This document shows positions 7,278-15,071 of a stretch of 20,457 nucleotides of DNA, piece by piece (the first letter of the stretch is position 1; each line of letters opens with the position of its first letter). The notes beneath the pieces are model-generated. The model saw only the letters and a list, made by a program, of their open reading frames with translations. It was not told the DNA's origin and ran no database searches. A program made the position numbers and the translations under genes. Origin of the DNA: JARDZI01 sp041639705 (GTDB taxonomy: Bacteria; Bacillota; Clostridia; Clostridiales; Caloramatoraceae); NCBI GenBank assembly GCA_041639705.1, contig JBEQBT010000028.1, positions 1 to 20,457 of the forward strand, read 5' to 3'.

Positions 7278-7314
7278 TAAACTTTAAAAATTTTGATTTT
7301 TATGAGGTGAGTAA

Positions 7315-8391
7315 ATGTCAGATATAAATTATGCAATTATTGGCTTTGGGGGAATTGCTAAAACACATGCAATTGGCAGTTATTCTGCTAATATTATGTT
7401 TAATCTACCATTTAATCTTAATTTGACAGATGTTGTTACAAGGAAACCAATTAAATATTGTATTCCTGGAAGTAAAAGTACAACATCCATGGATGAGGTT
7501 TTAAGTAAAACTGACATACATTTTATAGATGTATGTACTCCAAACGACTCACACAAGAATATAATTTTTCAGGCATTAAAAAGTAAAAAAGCAATATATT
7601 GCGAAAAGCCTCTAGCAGAAAATTATAAATCAGCTCTTGAAATTTCAAATGCAATTTATGAAAGTGGAGTTAAAAATGCTGTTGCATTGATGTACAGATT
7701 TATGCCAGCTGTAAGGATTATTAAAGAGGAAATTGAGGAAAAGTCCTTAGGTGATATAATTGATTTTAAAATAAAGCTATATCACAAAAGTTATTTGAAT
7801 GAGAATAAAAAGGCTTCATGGAGAACAGGTGCTGCTTCAGGAGGAGGAGCTCTGCTTGACTTGGGGGTTCATCTTATAGATATAATACATTTTACATTAG
7901 GGGAAATTGAAGAAGTGGAATGTAAAAACAGGATTTTCTTTAAGAATAGAACAAGTGTTGATGAAATCTCAGAATGTAAATTTAAGTTAAATAACAATAT
8001 CAAAGGCAGCCTGGAGGTTTCAAGAATTTTTGCAGATATGAAGGAAGAAACTACATTTGAGATATATGGAACTAAGGGAAGCATAAAAATGAACTGCAGT
8101 AATCCATATACAATTGAGTTTTATAGCTTTGAAAATAATAACATTACAATCAAAAGCCTAAAGAGTAAAAAGTATGCGGTTGATTTTTATCCTGGGGAGA
8201 GGAGCTCATTAGGTTACCATCAGGACTGTCATATGGCAAGTATTATTAATTTTGCAGATGAGTTATTTAGTGAAAAGGGGAATACTATTACTGCAAGAGT
8301 AGAAGATGCTCTAAAGGCACAGAGAGTTATTGAAGCAGCCTATCTATCTGATAGGGAAGGAAAGCCAGTTAGAGTACTAGATATAGTTTAG
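7315..8391 (+). CDS. GFO/IDH/MocA-family NAD(P)-dependent oxidoreductase
   Basis: A 358-residue cytosolic dehydrogenase of the glucose-fructose oxidoreductase / inositol dehydrogenase / MocA family. An N-terminal Rossmann fold with GFGGIAKTHA (residues 10-19) binds the nicotinamide cofactor. The catalytic lysine is Lys98 in the EKPLAEN motif, and the C-terminal domain has the paired Asp182 and His186 in LLDLGVHLID. The family oxidises or reduces sugars, inositols and sugar phosphates, and some members reduce 1,5-anhydrofructose. The start follows GAGGTGA, after the hairpin, and the next gene (ptsI) begins 20 bases after the stop, so it is within the operon. No counterpart exists in the E. coli frw/pfl cluster as I recall it. 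Its substrate is probably an intermediate of the imported compound, which is inference from position. Confidence 0.88.
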   Translation: MSDINYAIIGFGGIAKTHAIGSYSANIMFNLPFNLNLTDVVTRKPIKYCIPGSKSTTSMDEVLSKTDIHFIDVCTPNDSHKNIIFQALKSKKAIYCEKPLAENYKSALEISNAIYESGVKNAVALMYRFMPAVRIIKEEIEEKSLGDIIDFKIKLYHKSYLNENKKASWRTGAASGGGALLDLGVHLIDIIHFTLGEIEEVECKNRIFFKNRTSVDEISECKFKLNNNIKGSLEVSRIFADMKEETTFEIYGTKGSIKMNCSNPYTIEFYSFENNNITIKSLKSKKYAVDFYPGERSSLGYHQDCHMASIINFADELFSEKGNTITARVEDALKAQRVIEAAYLSDREGKPVRVLDIV

Positions 8392-8411
8392 ATAGTAATG
8401 GAGGAGATTAA

Positions 8412-10121
8412 ATGATTAAGGGAATTGCAGCTTCATCTGGAATAGCAATTGGAAAGGCCTTTGTAATAAGTGAAAATGTAATAGAAGTTAAGGAAACAAT
8501 TATTAAAGATACTGCTATGGAGAAAGACTTGTTTCATAAAGCAATTAAAACTGCAAAAGCTCAGCTTGAAGCTATAAAGGCTTCAGCTGAAAGTAAGATG
8601 GGAAAGGATAAGGCTGAGATTTTCGGAGCACATATTATGATGCTTGAGGATCCAGAACTTATAGGAGCTGTTGAGAGCAGTATTGAACAAAAAAAATATA
8701 AAGCTGAATATGCAGTAAAAACAACTATTGAAATGTTTGCTTCAATGATGGATTCAATGGAAGATGAGTATATGAAGGAAAGAGCTGCAGATATAAGAGA
8801 CGTTGGACAAAGGCTTTTTAATATCATTTTGGGAGTTGAAAATACAGCCATTTCGGAAATAAACCGGTCATGTATTATTGTTGCAAGGGATTTAACACCC
8901 TCTGATACTGCGCAAATGGACAGGAAATTGGTACTTGGATTTGTTACTGATGTTGGAGGCAGAACGTCCCATTCTGCAATAATGGCTCGTACTCTTGAGA
9001 TACCTGCAGTAGTTGGAACGGGTAATGCATCAAGTGTCATTAAAAATGGGGATAATGTAATAATTGATGGAGATGGTGGTGTGGTTTTGGTAAACCCTGA
9101 TGATGAAACCATAGGGAAATATAAAAATAAACAAGACCAATTACACCAATATAACAAATCCCTTGAAGTATTAAAAAATGCAGAGTCTATTTCCAAGGAT
9201 GGAAAAAAGGTTGAAATAGCAGGAAATATAGGCGGTCCTAAGGATGTAATGAGAGTACTTGAAAATGGTGGAGAAGGTGTTGGGCTTTTTAGAACAGAGT
9301 TTCTTTATATGGATAAAAAGAGCTTTCCTACAGAGGAGGAGCAATTTAATGCATATAGGGAAGTCCTTGAAGGGATGCAGGGAAAACCTGTTGTCATAAG
9401 AACACTGGATATAGGTGGAGATAAAAAACTCTCATATTTGTCCATACCAGAAGAAATGAATCCATTTTTAGGCTACAGAGCTATTAGACTTTGTCTTGAT
9501 AGAAAGGATATATTTAAAACTCAATTAAGAGCACTTTTAAGAGCATCTGCGTATGGTAATCTTAGAATAATGTTTCCTATGATTTCAGGAGTAAATGAGT
9601 TAAGGGAAGCTAAAAAGGTAATTGAAGAGGTTAAAAGTAAACTTGCTTCAGAGAACATAGAAATAAGTGATGAAATTCAAATAGGGATAATGATAGAAAT
9701 TCCTTCAGCAGCTGTAATCTCTGATATGCTTGCAAAGGAAGTAGACTTTTTCAGTATTGGAACCAACGACTTAATACAATATACTGTTGCAGTGGATAGA
9801 ATGAATGAAAAGGTTTCATACCTATATTCTCCTCTTAATCCCGGGGTGTTAAGACTTATTAAGCTTGTAATAGACAACGCCCACAGGGAAGGCAAATGGG
9901 TAGGAGTTTGTGGCGAAATGGCTGGAGATTTAAATGCCATACCTGTACTACTTGGAATGGGACTTGATGAATTTAGTATGAGCGCTTCATCCATATTAAA
10001 GGCAAGGAAGCTGATTGGCAGCCTAAGCTATGAGGAAATGAAGAATATGACATCAGAGGTATTAAATATGCCAACCCCAGAAGAAATTTTAAAACATATT
10101 GAAAGTATTATAAATAATTAA
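8412..10121 (+). CDS. ptsI: PTS Enzyme I (phosphoenolpyruvate-protein phosphotransferase)
   Basis: Enzyme I of 569 residues, the normal full length, which takes phosphate from phosphoenolpyruvate and gives it to HPr. The N-terminal HPr-binding helical domain spans about 30-140. The phospho-histidine is His187 in DVGGRTSHSAIMAR. The C-terminal PEP-binding barrel includes GLFRTEFLYM, the substrate arginine region RTLDIGGDK, MIEIPSA, GTNDLIQYT and Cys500 in GVCGEMAGD. All key residues are intact. GGAGGAG precedes the ATG, and the gene lies 20 bases after the dehydrogenase. Carrying Enzyme I inside a sugar-specific operon is unusual, since ptsHI is normally a separate housekeeping unit. It could be the only Enzyme I of the genome or a dedicated copy like E. 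coli PtsA. Confidence 0.95.
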   Translation: MIKGIAASSGIAIGKAFVISENVIEVKETIIKDTAMEKDLFHKAIKTAKAQLEAIKASAESKMGKDKAEIFGAHIMMLEDPELIGAVESSIEQKKYKAEYAVKTTIEMFASMMDSMEDEYMKERAADIRDVGQRLFNIILGVENTAISEINRSCIIVARDLTPSDTAQMDRKLVLGFVTDVGGRTSHSAIMARTLEIPAVVGTGNASSVIKNGDNVIIDGDGGVVLVNPDDETIGKYKNKQDQLHQYNKSLEVLKNAESISKDGKKVEIAGNIGGPKDVMRVLENGGEGVGLFRTEFLYMDKKSFPTEEEQFNAYREVLEGMQGKPVVIRTLDIGGDKKLSYLSIPEEMNPFLGYRAIRLCLDRKDIFKTQLRALLRASAYGNLRIMFPMISGVNELREAKKVIEEVKSKLASENIEISDEIQIGIMIEIPSAAVISDMLAKEVDFFSIGTNDLIQYTVAVDRMNEKVSYLYSPLNPGVLRLIKLVIDNAHREGKWVGVCGEMAGDLNAIPVLLGMGLDEFSMSASSILKARKLIGSLSYEEMKNMTSEVLNMPTPEEILKHIESIINN

Positions 10122-10216
10122 TATAATAGTATAGATACATTAAAATATTAATGTTTCATTTGGAAAAAAATTGGGGTTTTGTCATTGCTATGAAAGCTAA
10201 ATCTGTTACAATCCCC

Positions 10217-10272
10217 TGTCATCCTGAACGTAGTGAAGGATCTTAAATTCTTCACTGCGTTCAGAATGACAA
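10217..10272. repeat. Palindromic repeat, family A, third copy (56 bp)
   Basis: TGTCATCCTGAACGTAGTGA followed by AGGATCT pairs with a right arm ending CTGCGTTCAGAATGACA around a short TTAAATTC centre. This is the most compact and best-preserved copy of the family also seen at 1116-1183 and 1221-1295. It lies between ptsI and ptsH. A minus-strand open frame across it (10148-10342) looks like an accident of the repeat. Confidence 0.8.
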
Positions 10273-10386
10273 GGTTAGGCGGATTTTTATGGTGGAGCAG
10301 ATAAGCATGATAATTATAAGCATAGGGTTGAATCTTAATCACTATTTTCCCAAATGGAGATAATAAATTAAATTGGAGGTAACAAT

Positions 10387-10647
10387 ATGAAAGAAGCTAA
10401 TCTAGTTATAAAAAATGAAACAGGTCTTCATGCAAGACCAGCAGCAATGGTTGTATCTGAAGCCGGAAAGTACAAGAGCAACCTTTCAATCAAAAAAGGT
10501 GCAAGAGAAGTAAATATAAAAAGCATACTTGGACTACTAAGCCTTGGAGCATCAAAGGGAGATGAAATAACAATTAAAGCAGACGGCCCTGACGAAAATG
10601 AAGCAGTAGAAGCAATAGTAAAAATGATTGAGGATTTGAAAGAATAA
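10387..10647 (+). CDS. ptsH: PTS phosphocarrier protein HPr
   Basis: HPr of 86 residues, the small carrier that relays phosphate from Enzyme I to EIIA. The phospho-acceptor His15 is in ETGLHARPAA. The regulatory serine, Ser46 in NIKSILGLLSLGA, is present, so this is true HPr rather than the His15-less Crh, and it keeps the site used by HPr kinase for catabolite control in Firmicutes. A strong TTGGAGGT site precedes the ATG. It is separated from ptsI by 265 bp that include a palindromic repeat, and fruK follows after 42 bases. The usual order ptsH-ptsI is reversed. Confidence 0.95.
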   Translation: MKEANLVIKNETGLHARPAAMVVSEAGKYKSNLSIKKGAREVNIKSILGLLSLGASKGDEITIKADGPDENEAVEAIVKMIEDLKE

Positions 10648-10648
10648 T

Positions 10649-10675
10649 AAAGGGAGGGCACATACCTTCCTTTTT
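10649..10675 (+). terminator. Hairpin between ptsH and fruK, attenuator-like
   Basis: AAAGGGAGG pairs with CCTTCCTTT around a 7-base loop (GCACATA), with one G-T wobble, and the T run continues to 10675. It begins directly after the ptsH stop and ends 15 bases before the fruK start codon. It probably terminates a fraction of transcripts so that HPr is made in excess over FruK. Confidence 0.5.
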
Positions 10676-10689
10676 AAGTAGGTGATAAT

Positions 10690-11625
10690 TTGATATATAC
10701 AGTTACGTTAAATCCAGCACTGGATAATACAATAATTCTTGACAGCTTAACATTAGGTAATGTAAATAGAAGCACCAAGTCCATTACAGATGTTGGCGGC
10801 AAGGGAATAAACGTATCTAAGGTGGTGAGGGTACTTGATGGCGAGAGTTGTATCCTGGGTTTTCTAGGACAGGATAATAGTGATATTTTTATTAAATATC
10901 TTAAGGACTTGGGTATAGCCAATGATTTTGTAGTTGTTAAGGGCGAAACTAGAAGAAATATAAAAATGGTTGAGACTTCTAAGAATGTATACACAGATAT
11001 AAATCAGCAGGGTTTCGAGGTTACAAATGAGGATGTTGAAAGTGTTTTAAACAAAATATGCACCCTTCTAAAGAGTGACGACATAGTAGTACTATCCGGA
11101 AGTTTGCCAAAAGGCGTGGGTAAGGACATTTATTATAGAATAATAACAGATTTGAAATTAAAAAACATAAAAACAGTATTAGATGCAGATGGAGAGGTTC
11201 TAAAAATAAGCCTTTATGCAAAGCCATACCTTATTAAACCTAATATTAATGAATTAAAGGATATTTTTAAATTTAATGAAGAGGATATTAATGAAGTAAT
11301 TAGAGTAGCATCTGAAATAGTGAATTCAGGCATAAAGATTGTAGTAATCTCTATGGGTGAGAAGGGCTCACTATTCGTTGATAAGGATAATGTGCTACTT
11401 GCACACCCAGTTAAGGTAGATGTAAAGAGCACAGTTGGTGCAGGAGATTCAATGGTAGGTGGATTGGTGTTTGGACTGGGTAAAAACTATAACAGCCAGG
11501 ACATATTCAAACTAGCCTCGGCCTGTGCAAGTGCGAAGGTAGCCAAGGAAGGCTCAAAGCCACCGACAAAGGATGAAATATATTCAATGTTGAGCAGGGT
11601 TGTAATAGAGAAGTTGAATCGGTAA
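10690..11625 (+). CDS. fruK: 1-phosphofructokinase (PfkB family)
   Basis: A PfkB/ribokinase-family kinase of 311 residues. FruK converts fructose 1-phosphate, made by fructose PTS transporters, to fructose 1,6-bisphosphate; tagatose-6-phosphate kinase (LacC) is the close alternative. Features: TLNPALD at residues 6-12, the substrate-binding GGKGINVSK at 36-44, LSGSLPKG at 135-142, KPNINEL at 183-189, and the anion hole with catalytic base Asp253 in VGAGDSMVGG. It starts with a rare TTG at 10690: AGGTGAT lies just upstream and MIYTVTLNPALD is the expected N-terminus. Expression is likely reduced by the TTG start and the hairpin before it. It is the last plus-strand gene of the cluster and converges on pflC. 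Confidence 0.88.
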   Translation: MIYTVTLNPALDNTIILDSLTLGNVNRSTKSITDVGGKGINVSKVVRVLDGESCILGFLGQDNSDIFIKYLKDLGIANDFVVVKGETRRNIKMVETSKNVYTDINQQGFEVTNEDVESVLNKICTLLKSDDIVVLSGSLPKGVGKDIYYRIITDLKLKNIKTVLDADGEVLKISLYAKPYLIKPNINELKDIFKFNEEDINEVIRVASEIVNSGIKIVVISMGEKGSLFVDKDNVLLAHPVKVDVKSTVGAGDSMVGGLVFGLGKNYNSQDIFKLASACASAKVAKEGSKPPTKDEIYSMLSRVVIEKLNR

Positions 11626-11632
11626 GATAATA

Positions 11633-11672
11633 GGCTGCCTAAAATAGAAAGTGATTTCTATTTTGGGCAGCT
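11633..11672. terminator. Bidirectional terminator between fruK and pflC
   Basis: GCTGCCTAAAATAGAAA and TTTCTATTTTGGGCAGC form a 17-bp stem (one G-T wobble) closed by a GTGA tetraloop. It sits between the two convergent stop codons, 8 bases after fruK and about 28 bases from the pflC stop. The T-rich flank on the plus side (TCTTTCAATCTT) is imperfect. Confidence 0.75.
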
Positions 11673-11699
11673 CTTTCAATCTTGTATCGCTATTATATT

Positions 11700-12527
11700 T
11701 TACAGTCCTCCAACAACTACCTTAAACCCCTGTCCTTCAATATACTTCCGAATATTCAGGGCACCCTCTTCCTTAAGCTGTTTTACATCCTTTAGCGCAT
11801 ATTCTTTCTTTAAGAATTCATATTTTCCACTGCCATATTGATGGAAGGGAAGTATGTGAACTTCCTTAAGACCTAGGAATTTAACAAATTCTACTATTCT
11901 TTTTATATTCTCATCATCCATGTTATAACCAGGAATCAATGGGATTCTTGGTATCACATTCTTACCCATTTTAACAAGGGCTTCAATGTTTGTTTTTATA
12001 AGGTTTATATCAGCTCCAAGAATTGACTTTGCCTTCTTTGGATCCATTATTTTCAGATCAAACAATATTGTATCAAGGTATTCTGCCATCTGCTTAAGAA
12101 GTACTGTACTTCCCATTCCGCTTGTTTCAATTGCAGTATCTATACCAAGCCTTTTTAGCCTTTTCAGCAGCTCAGTTGCAAAGGGTGCCTGGCCTAGTAC
12201 CTCTCCACCTGAGAGGGTAACTCCACCACCTGAGGTGTTATAAAAGATAGAATCCTTTAAAACCTCATTCATTACCTCATCAACTGTGTATTCCTTTCCA
12301 AATACTTCAATGGCACCTGAGGGGCATTCCACAGGATCCATGGGACAAACTGCCTTACAGTGTATGCACTTGTTCTCAATCATTACCTTTTCAACATCAA
12401 AGCTTTGTGATTCAGGATTGCTGCACCATGGGCAGTGAAGGGGACAGCCCTTAAAGAATACAACTGTCCTAATTCCCTCACCATCATGTATGGAGTATCT
12501 TTGTATATTGAATATTAATGCCTTCAT
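11700..12527 (-). CDS. pflC: Glycyl radical enzyme activase, PflC-type radical SAM protein
   Basis: A radical S-adenosylmethionine enzyme of 275 residues that abstracts hydrogen from the active glycine of its partner to install the glycyl radical. The 4Fe-4S cluster motif CX3CX2C is Cys28, Cys32 and Cys35 in FKGCPLHCPWCSNPES. An inserted auxiliary cluster motif follows: Cys54, Cys57, Cys61 and Cys68 (CIHCKAVCPMDPVECPSGA). The SAM-binding GGEV (TSGGGVTLSGGEVLGQ) is intact. ALIFNIQRYSIHDGEGIRT and the C-terminal HILPFHQYG agree closely with E. coli PflC as I remember it. The start has AGGATGTGAT upstream, overlapping the end of pflD, and the intergenic gap is 11 bases. The pair is surely co-transcribed, with the activase downstream. 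Confidence 0.93.
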   Translation of the reverse strand: MKALIFNIQRYSIHDGEGIRTVVFFKGCPLHCPWCSNPESQSFDVEKVMIENKCIHCKAVCPMDPVECPSGAIEVFGKEYTVDEVMNEVLKDSIFYNTSGGGVTLSGGEVLGQAPFATELLKRLKRLGIDTAIETSGMGSTVLLKQMAEYLDTILFDLKIMDPKKAKSILGADINLIKTNIEALVKMGKNVIPRIPLIPGYNMDDENIKRIVEFVKFLGLKEVHILPFHQYGSGKYEFLKKEYALKDVKQLKEEGALNIRKYIEGQGFKVVVGGL

Positions 12528-12538
12528 ATTATCACATC

Positions 12539-14839
12539 CTATAAAGTGTGTTCGGTTCTATGAATAATATCGTTTTGTATTTCCTTACTTAATTCTGTGA
12601 AGAAGGCGCTGTAGCCTGCAACCCTTATAACAAGTCCCTTATAGTTTTCCGGATGAAGCTGTGCATCCTTTAGGGTGTCAACAGATATAACATTAAATTG
12701 AATATGCTGGAGCTTCAACTTCATAAATGCTCTAAGGTAGTTGGCCATTTTGTTAACACCCTCCTGGCCTTCAAGGGATTTTGGTGAAAACTTTGAATTT
12801 AGAAGACTTCCGTTTGTAGTAAGATAGTTATCCAGCTTGCTTACGCTCTTAAGTACTGCTGTTGGTCCAAGCCTATCCCTTCCTACCATTGGTGATAAGC
12901 CACCGTCTGCCAGCTGTTCCTTTGCCTTTCTTCCATCAGGGGTAGCACCTACTGCTGCACCTAGAGGAATATGGGCTGATACTGTATATGAACCTGGAAC
13001 AAAGAATCCTCCCCTTGGATTTGAGTACTTCTCTACCTCATTGTCGTAGTGGCGGAGAATATCAGAACCTATATTATCAACCTCATCATTGTCATTTCCG
13101 AATTTATCATATTTGTTTATAAGCCTTACCCTAAGCTGTTCATATTCTTCTCCTTCAAAATTAGTATCCAGTGCTTTAATAAGCTCTTTAAATGTAATTC
13201 TATTTTCCTCAAATACAATTTTTTTAAGCGCATACAGTGAGTCACTAAGGTTTGATATTCCAATTCCCTGAACTCCTGAGAAATTATATCTTGCACCACC
13301 ATATGTTACATCCATTCCCTTTTCCAAACAGTCCTCTACAAAGCATGAAAGGAAGGGTATTGGCGCAAAGTTTCTATGCCCTGAATCTACTATATTTGAG
13401 CCTTCTGCCATAAGCTTTACATAGTGATCTATATTTTCCTTTATTCTTGTAATTATCTTTTCATAGGTAACCCTTTCATCATTCTCAAATTCCTTCATTG
13501 TAATTTCCATCATTTTAAGCAGGTTAAACAATGCAATATCATGAAGTCCATAGGTTTTGCCTGGTATTGAAAGCTCAACACATCCAACTATTGCATAGTC
13601 CCTTGCATCCTCCAGAGAAACTCCTCTGTTTAAGAAGCCCGGTACAATAACCTCATCATTGAATACTTGTGGTATACCTGTACCTAGTCTAATGGTTTCC
13701 ACTGCCTTATTAAGGAATTCTCTATCAATTAATTCATTAAGTCTAACTGCAAGATTTGGCTGTGGAAGCTTAACATCCTGATAGGTTTCAAGAATCAGAT
13801 TGGATAACTCATTTACTGCTGAACGACCTGTTGGTGTTAAACCTCCAAGTGCTATGGTATATCCAGTAGGGAATCCAGCAAAATATTTTGCACTGTCCTC
13901 GCTTCTTATCAGCACCACATCGTTGGTTTTAATCCATAGGCACTCAAGTATTTCTTTGATTGTATCAATATGAACACCCCTGTCAATATCAGCCTTGTAA
14001 AAAGGATACATAAACTGGTCAAATCTGCCTGTGGATATGGAGCTGGCGTTTGACTCAAGTTGGGCAATTACATTCAGATACCAGAATAGCTGAACTGCTT
14101 CATGGAAGGTATCTGGCTTTTCATTTGCAATCTTTCTGGACACTCTGCTTATTTCAAGGAGCTCAATCTTTCTCTGCTCATTAGGTTCTGTTTCAATCAT
14201 TTTCTCTGCAAGATCTGCGTACCTTATTATGTGCCTTTGAGCTGCTAACAGAGTAATTAATGCTGCACTGTAAAAGTCATTATCTAGATTATCCTCTGAG
14301 TACTTCCTTACCTTTTCAACCACTTTATCAAGTCCATTGTTTAGTGCCTGGCTCAAATCCATTATAATGTGCCCCTGTCCCTTGTCAGTTTGGTTCAATG
14401 CAAATATACGCATTGATACAGGAGTTTTTATTTCATCTGTAAGCTTTGAATATATACTATCCTTAAGTGATTTTCCTGACCAATAGGTACATAACTCATT
14501 TCTATAGATTTCCTTGTCCTCTTCAGAAATGTAGAATTGATCCTGAGGTCTTGTTGCTATAGTATTCAGCTCACTTAATATCCATTTTGGATCCATTTCA
14601 GGGGATACAATACCGCTTCTTGGCTTTATTGTTCTATTACCTGTAATTAACTCATTATCTCTTATTGATATTGCCACATTGTCAAGTACATGAGCAGTTG
14701 CTTTTGCTCTTCTTATTATTACAGGTTCATCCTCTATTTGTTTATAGCTTTCAGTATAGAGCAGTGCTCTTTCAAGTGAAATTTCTCTTTTTGTTTCGAA
14801 TAATTGCTTCTTTAAAAAATCAATTCGCTTGGTAAACAT
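12539..14839 (-). CDS. pflD: Glycyl radical enzyme, PflD type
   Basis: A 766-residue glycyl radical enzyme. The radical site is Gly742 in RVAGYSAFF near the C-terminus, and the catalytic thiyl residue is Cys420 in VGCVELSIPG, with Glu422 the likely general base (the GCVE pattern of dehydratase and lyase members). Absence of a Cys-Cys pair argues against true pyruvate formate-lyase. The N-terminus (REISLERALLYTESYKQ), GQGHIIMD with His157 and QLESNASSIS near 260 match E. coli PflD as I remember it. The enzyme is oxygen-sensitive, so it works only anaerobically. The start is well supported by AAGGAGTGAT. Substrate is not proven: from memory, glycyl radical enzymes of this group act on 1,5-anhydroglucitol 6-phosphate, which would suit the PTS and aldolase genes nearby. 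Confidence 0.93.
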   Translation of the reverse strand: MFTKRIDFLKKQLFETKREISLERALLYTESYKQIEDEPVIIRRAKATAHVLDNVAISIRDNELITGNRTIKPRSGIVSPEMDPKWILSELNTIATRPQDQFYISEEDKEIYRNELCTYWSGKSLKDSIYSKLTDEIKTPVSMRIFALNQTDKGQGHIIMDLSQALNNGLDKVVEKVRKYSEDNLDNDFYSAALITLLAAQRHIIRYADLAEKMIETEPNEQRKIELLEISRVSRKIANEKPDTFHEAVQLFWYLNVIAQLESNASSISTGRFDQFMYPFYKADIDRGVHIDTIKEILECLWIKTNDVVLIRSEDSAKYFAGFPTGYTIALGGLTPTGRSAVNELSNLILETYQDVKLPQPNLAVRLNELIDREFLNKAVETIRLGTGIPQVFNDEVIVPGFLNRGVSLEDARDYAIVGCVELSIPGKTYGLHDIALFNLLKMMEITMKEFENDERVTYEKIITRIKENIDHYVKLMAEGSNIVDSGHRNFAPIPFLSCFVEDCLEKGMDVTYGGARYNFSGVQGIGISNLSDSLYALKKIVFEENRITFKELIKALDTNFEGEEYEQLRVRLINKYDKFGNDNDEVDNIGSDILRHYDNEVEKYSNPRGGFFVPGSYTVSAHIPLGAAVGATPDGRKAKEQLADGGLSPMVGRDRLGPTAVLKSVSKLDNYLTTNGSLLNSKFSPKSLEGQEGVNKMANYLRAFMKLKLQHIQFNVISVDTLKDAQLHPENYKGLVIRVAGYSAFFTELSKEIQNDIIHRTEHTL

Positions 14840-14896
14840 TTTATCACTCCTTGTTTAATGGTTAAGCTTTGTTTAAGAATATGTTGATATTTCAAT

Positions 14897-15017
14897 ATTG
14901 TAGTGGTCGATGCCCACATCGACATAGTATTGACTGCCCAGGAGATATGTGCATCAAAAATATATATTTACCAAATTGTAAATACCCTATGCCGCTGTGG
15001 GCATCGGCCACTACAAT
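14897..15017. repeat. Palindromic repeat, family C (121 bp)
   Basis: The left end ATTGTAGTGGTCGATGCCCA and right end TGGGCATCGGCCACTACAAT are inverted copies, and the left module continues into ACATCGAC, making it a small palindrome itself. The design, beginning TGTAG and ending CTACA with self-complementary end modules, parallels family B, although the sequences differ. It would lie in the transcribed leader of pflD if the promoter at 15079-15107 is used. Confidence 0.75.
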
Positions 15018-15045
15018 AAAGTATTTGGTCATAATCATATACTTT

Positions 15046-15071
15046 ATTGTTTATTATTGTTGTGTATTGTT
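15046..15071. promoter_or_regulatory. Three ATTGTT boxes at 10-bp spacing, candidate operator
   Basis: ATTGTT occurs at 15046-15051, 15056-15061 and 15066-15071, each one helical turn apart, so all face the same side of the DNA. They lie at and just downstream of the start site predicted from the minus-strand promoter (15079-15107), a typical repressor position. The adjacent DeoR-family protein is the obvious candidate ligand. Confidence 0.55.

Noticed and set aside
8561..9196. Long minus-strand frame opposite ptsI (211 codons)
   Set aside because: Ser/Ile-rich antisense shadow of well-conserved Enzyme I sequence.
10148..10342. Minus-strand frame of 64 codons between ptsI and ptsH
   Set aside because: It is a translation of the palindromic repeat and flanking intergenic DNA, with no protein-like composition.
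12539..14839. Reading the glycyl radical enzyme as pyruvate formate-lyase
   Set aside because: The active site has a single GCVE cysteine instead of the adjacent Cys-Cys pair of true pyruvate formate-lyase, and the sequence resembles PflD.
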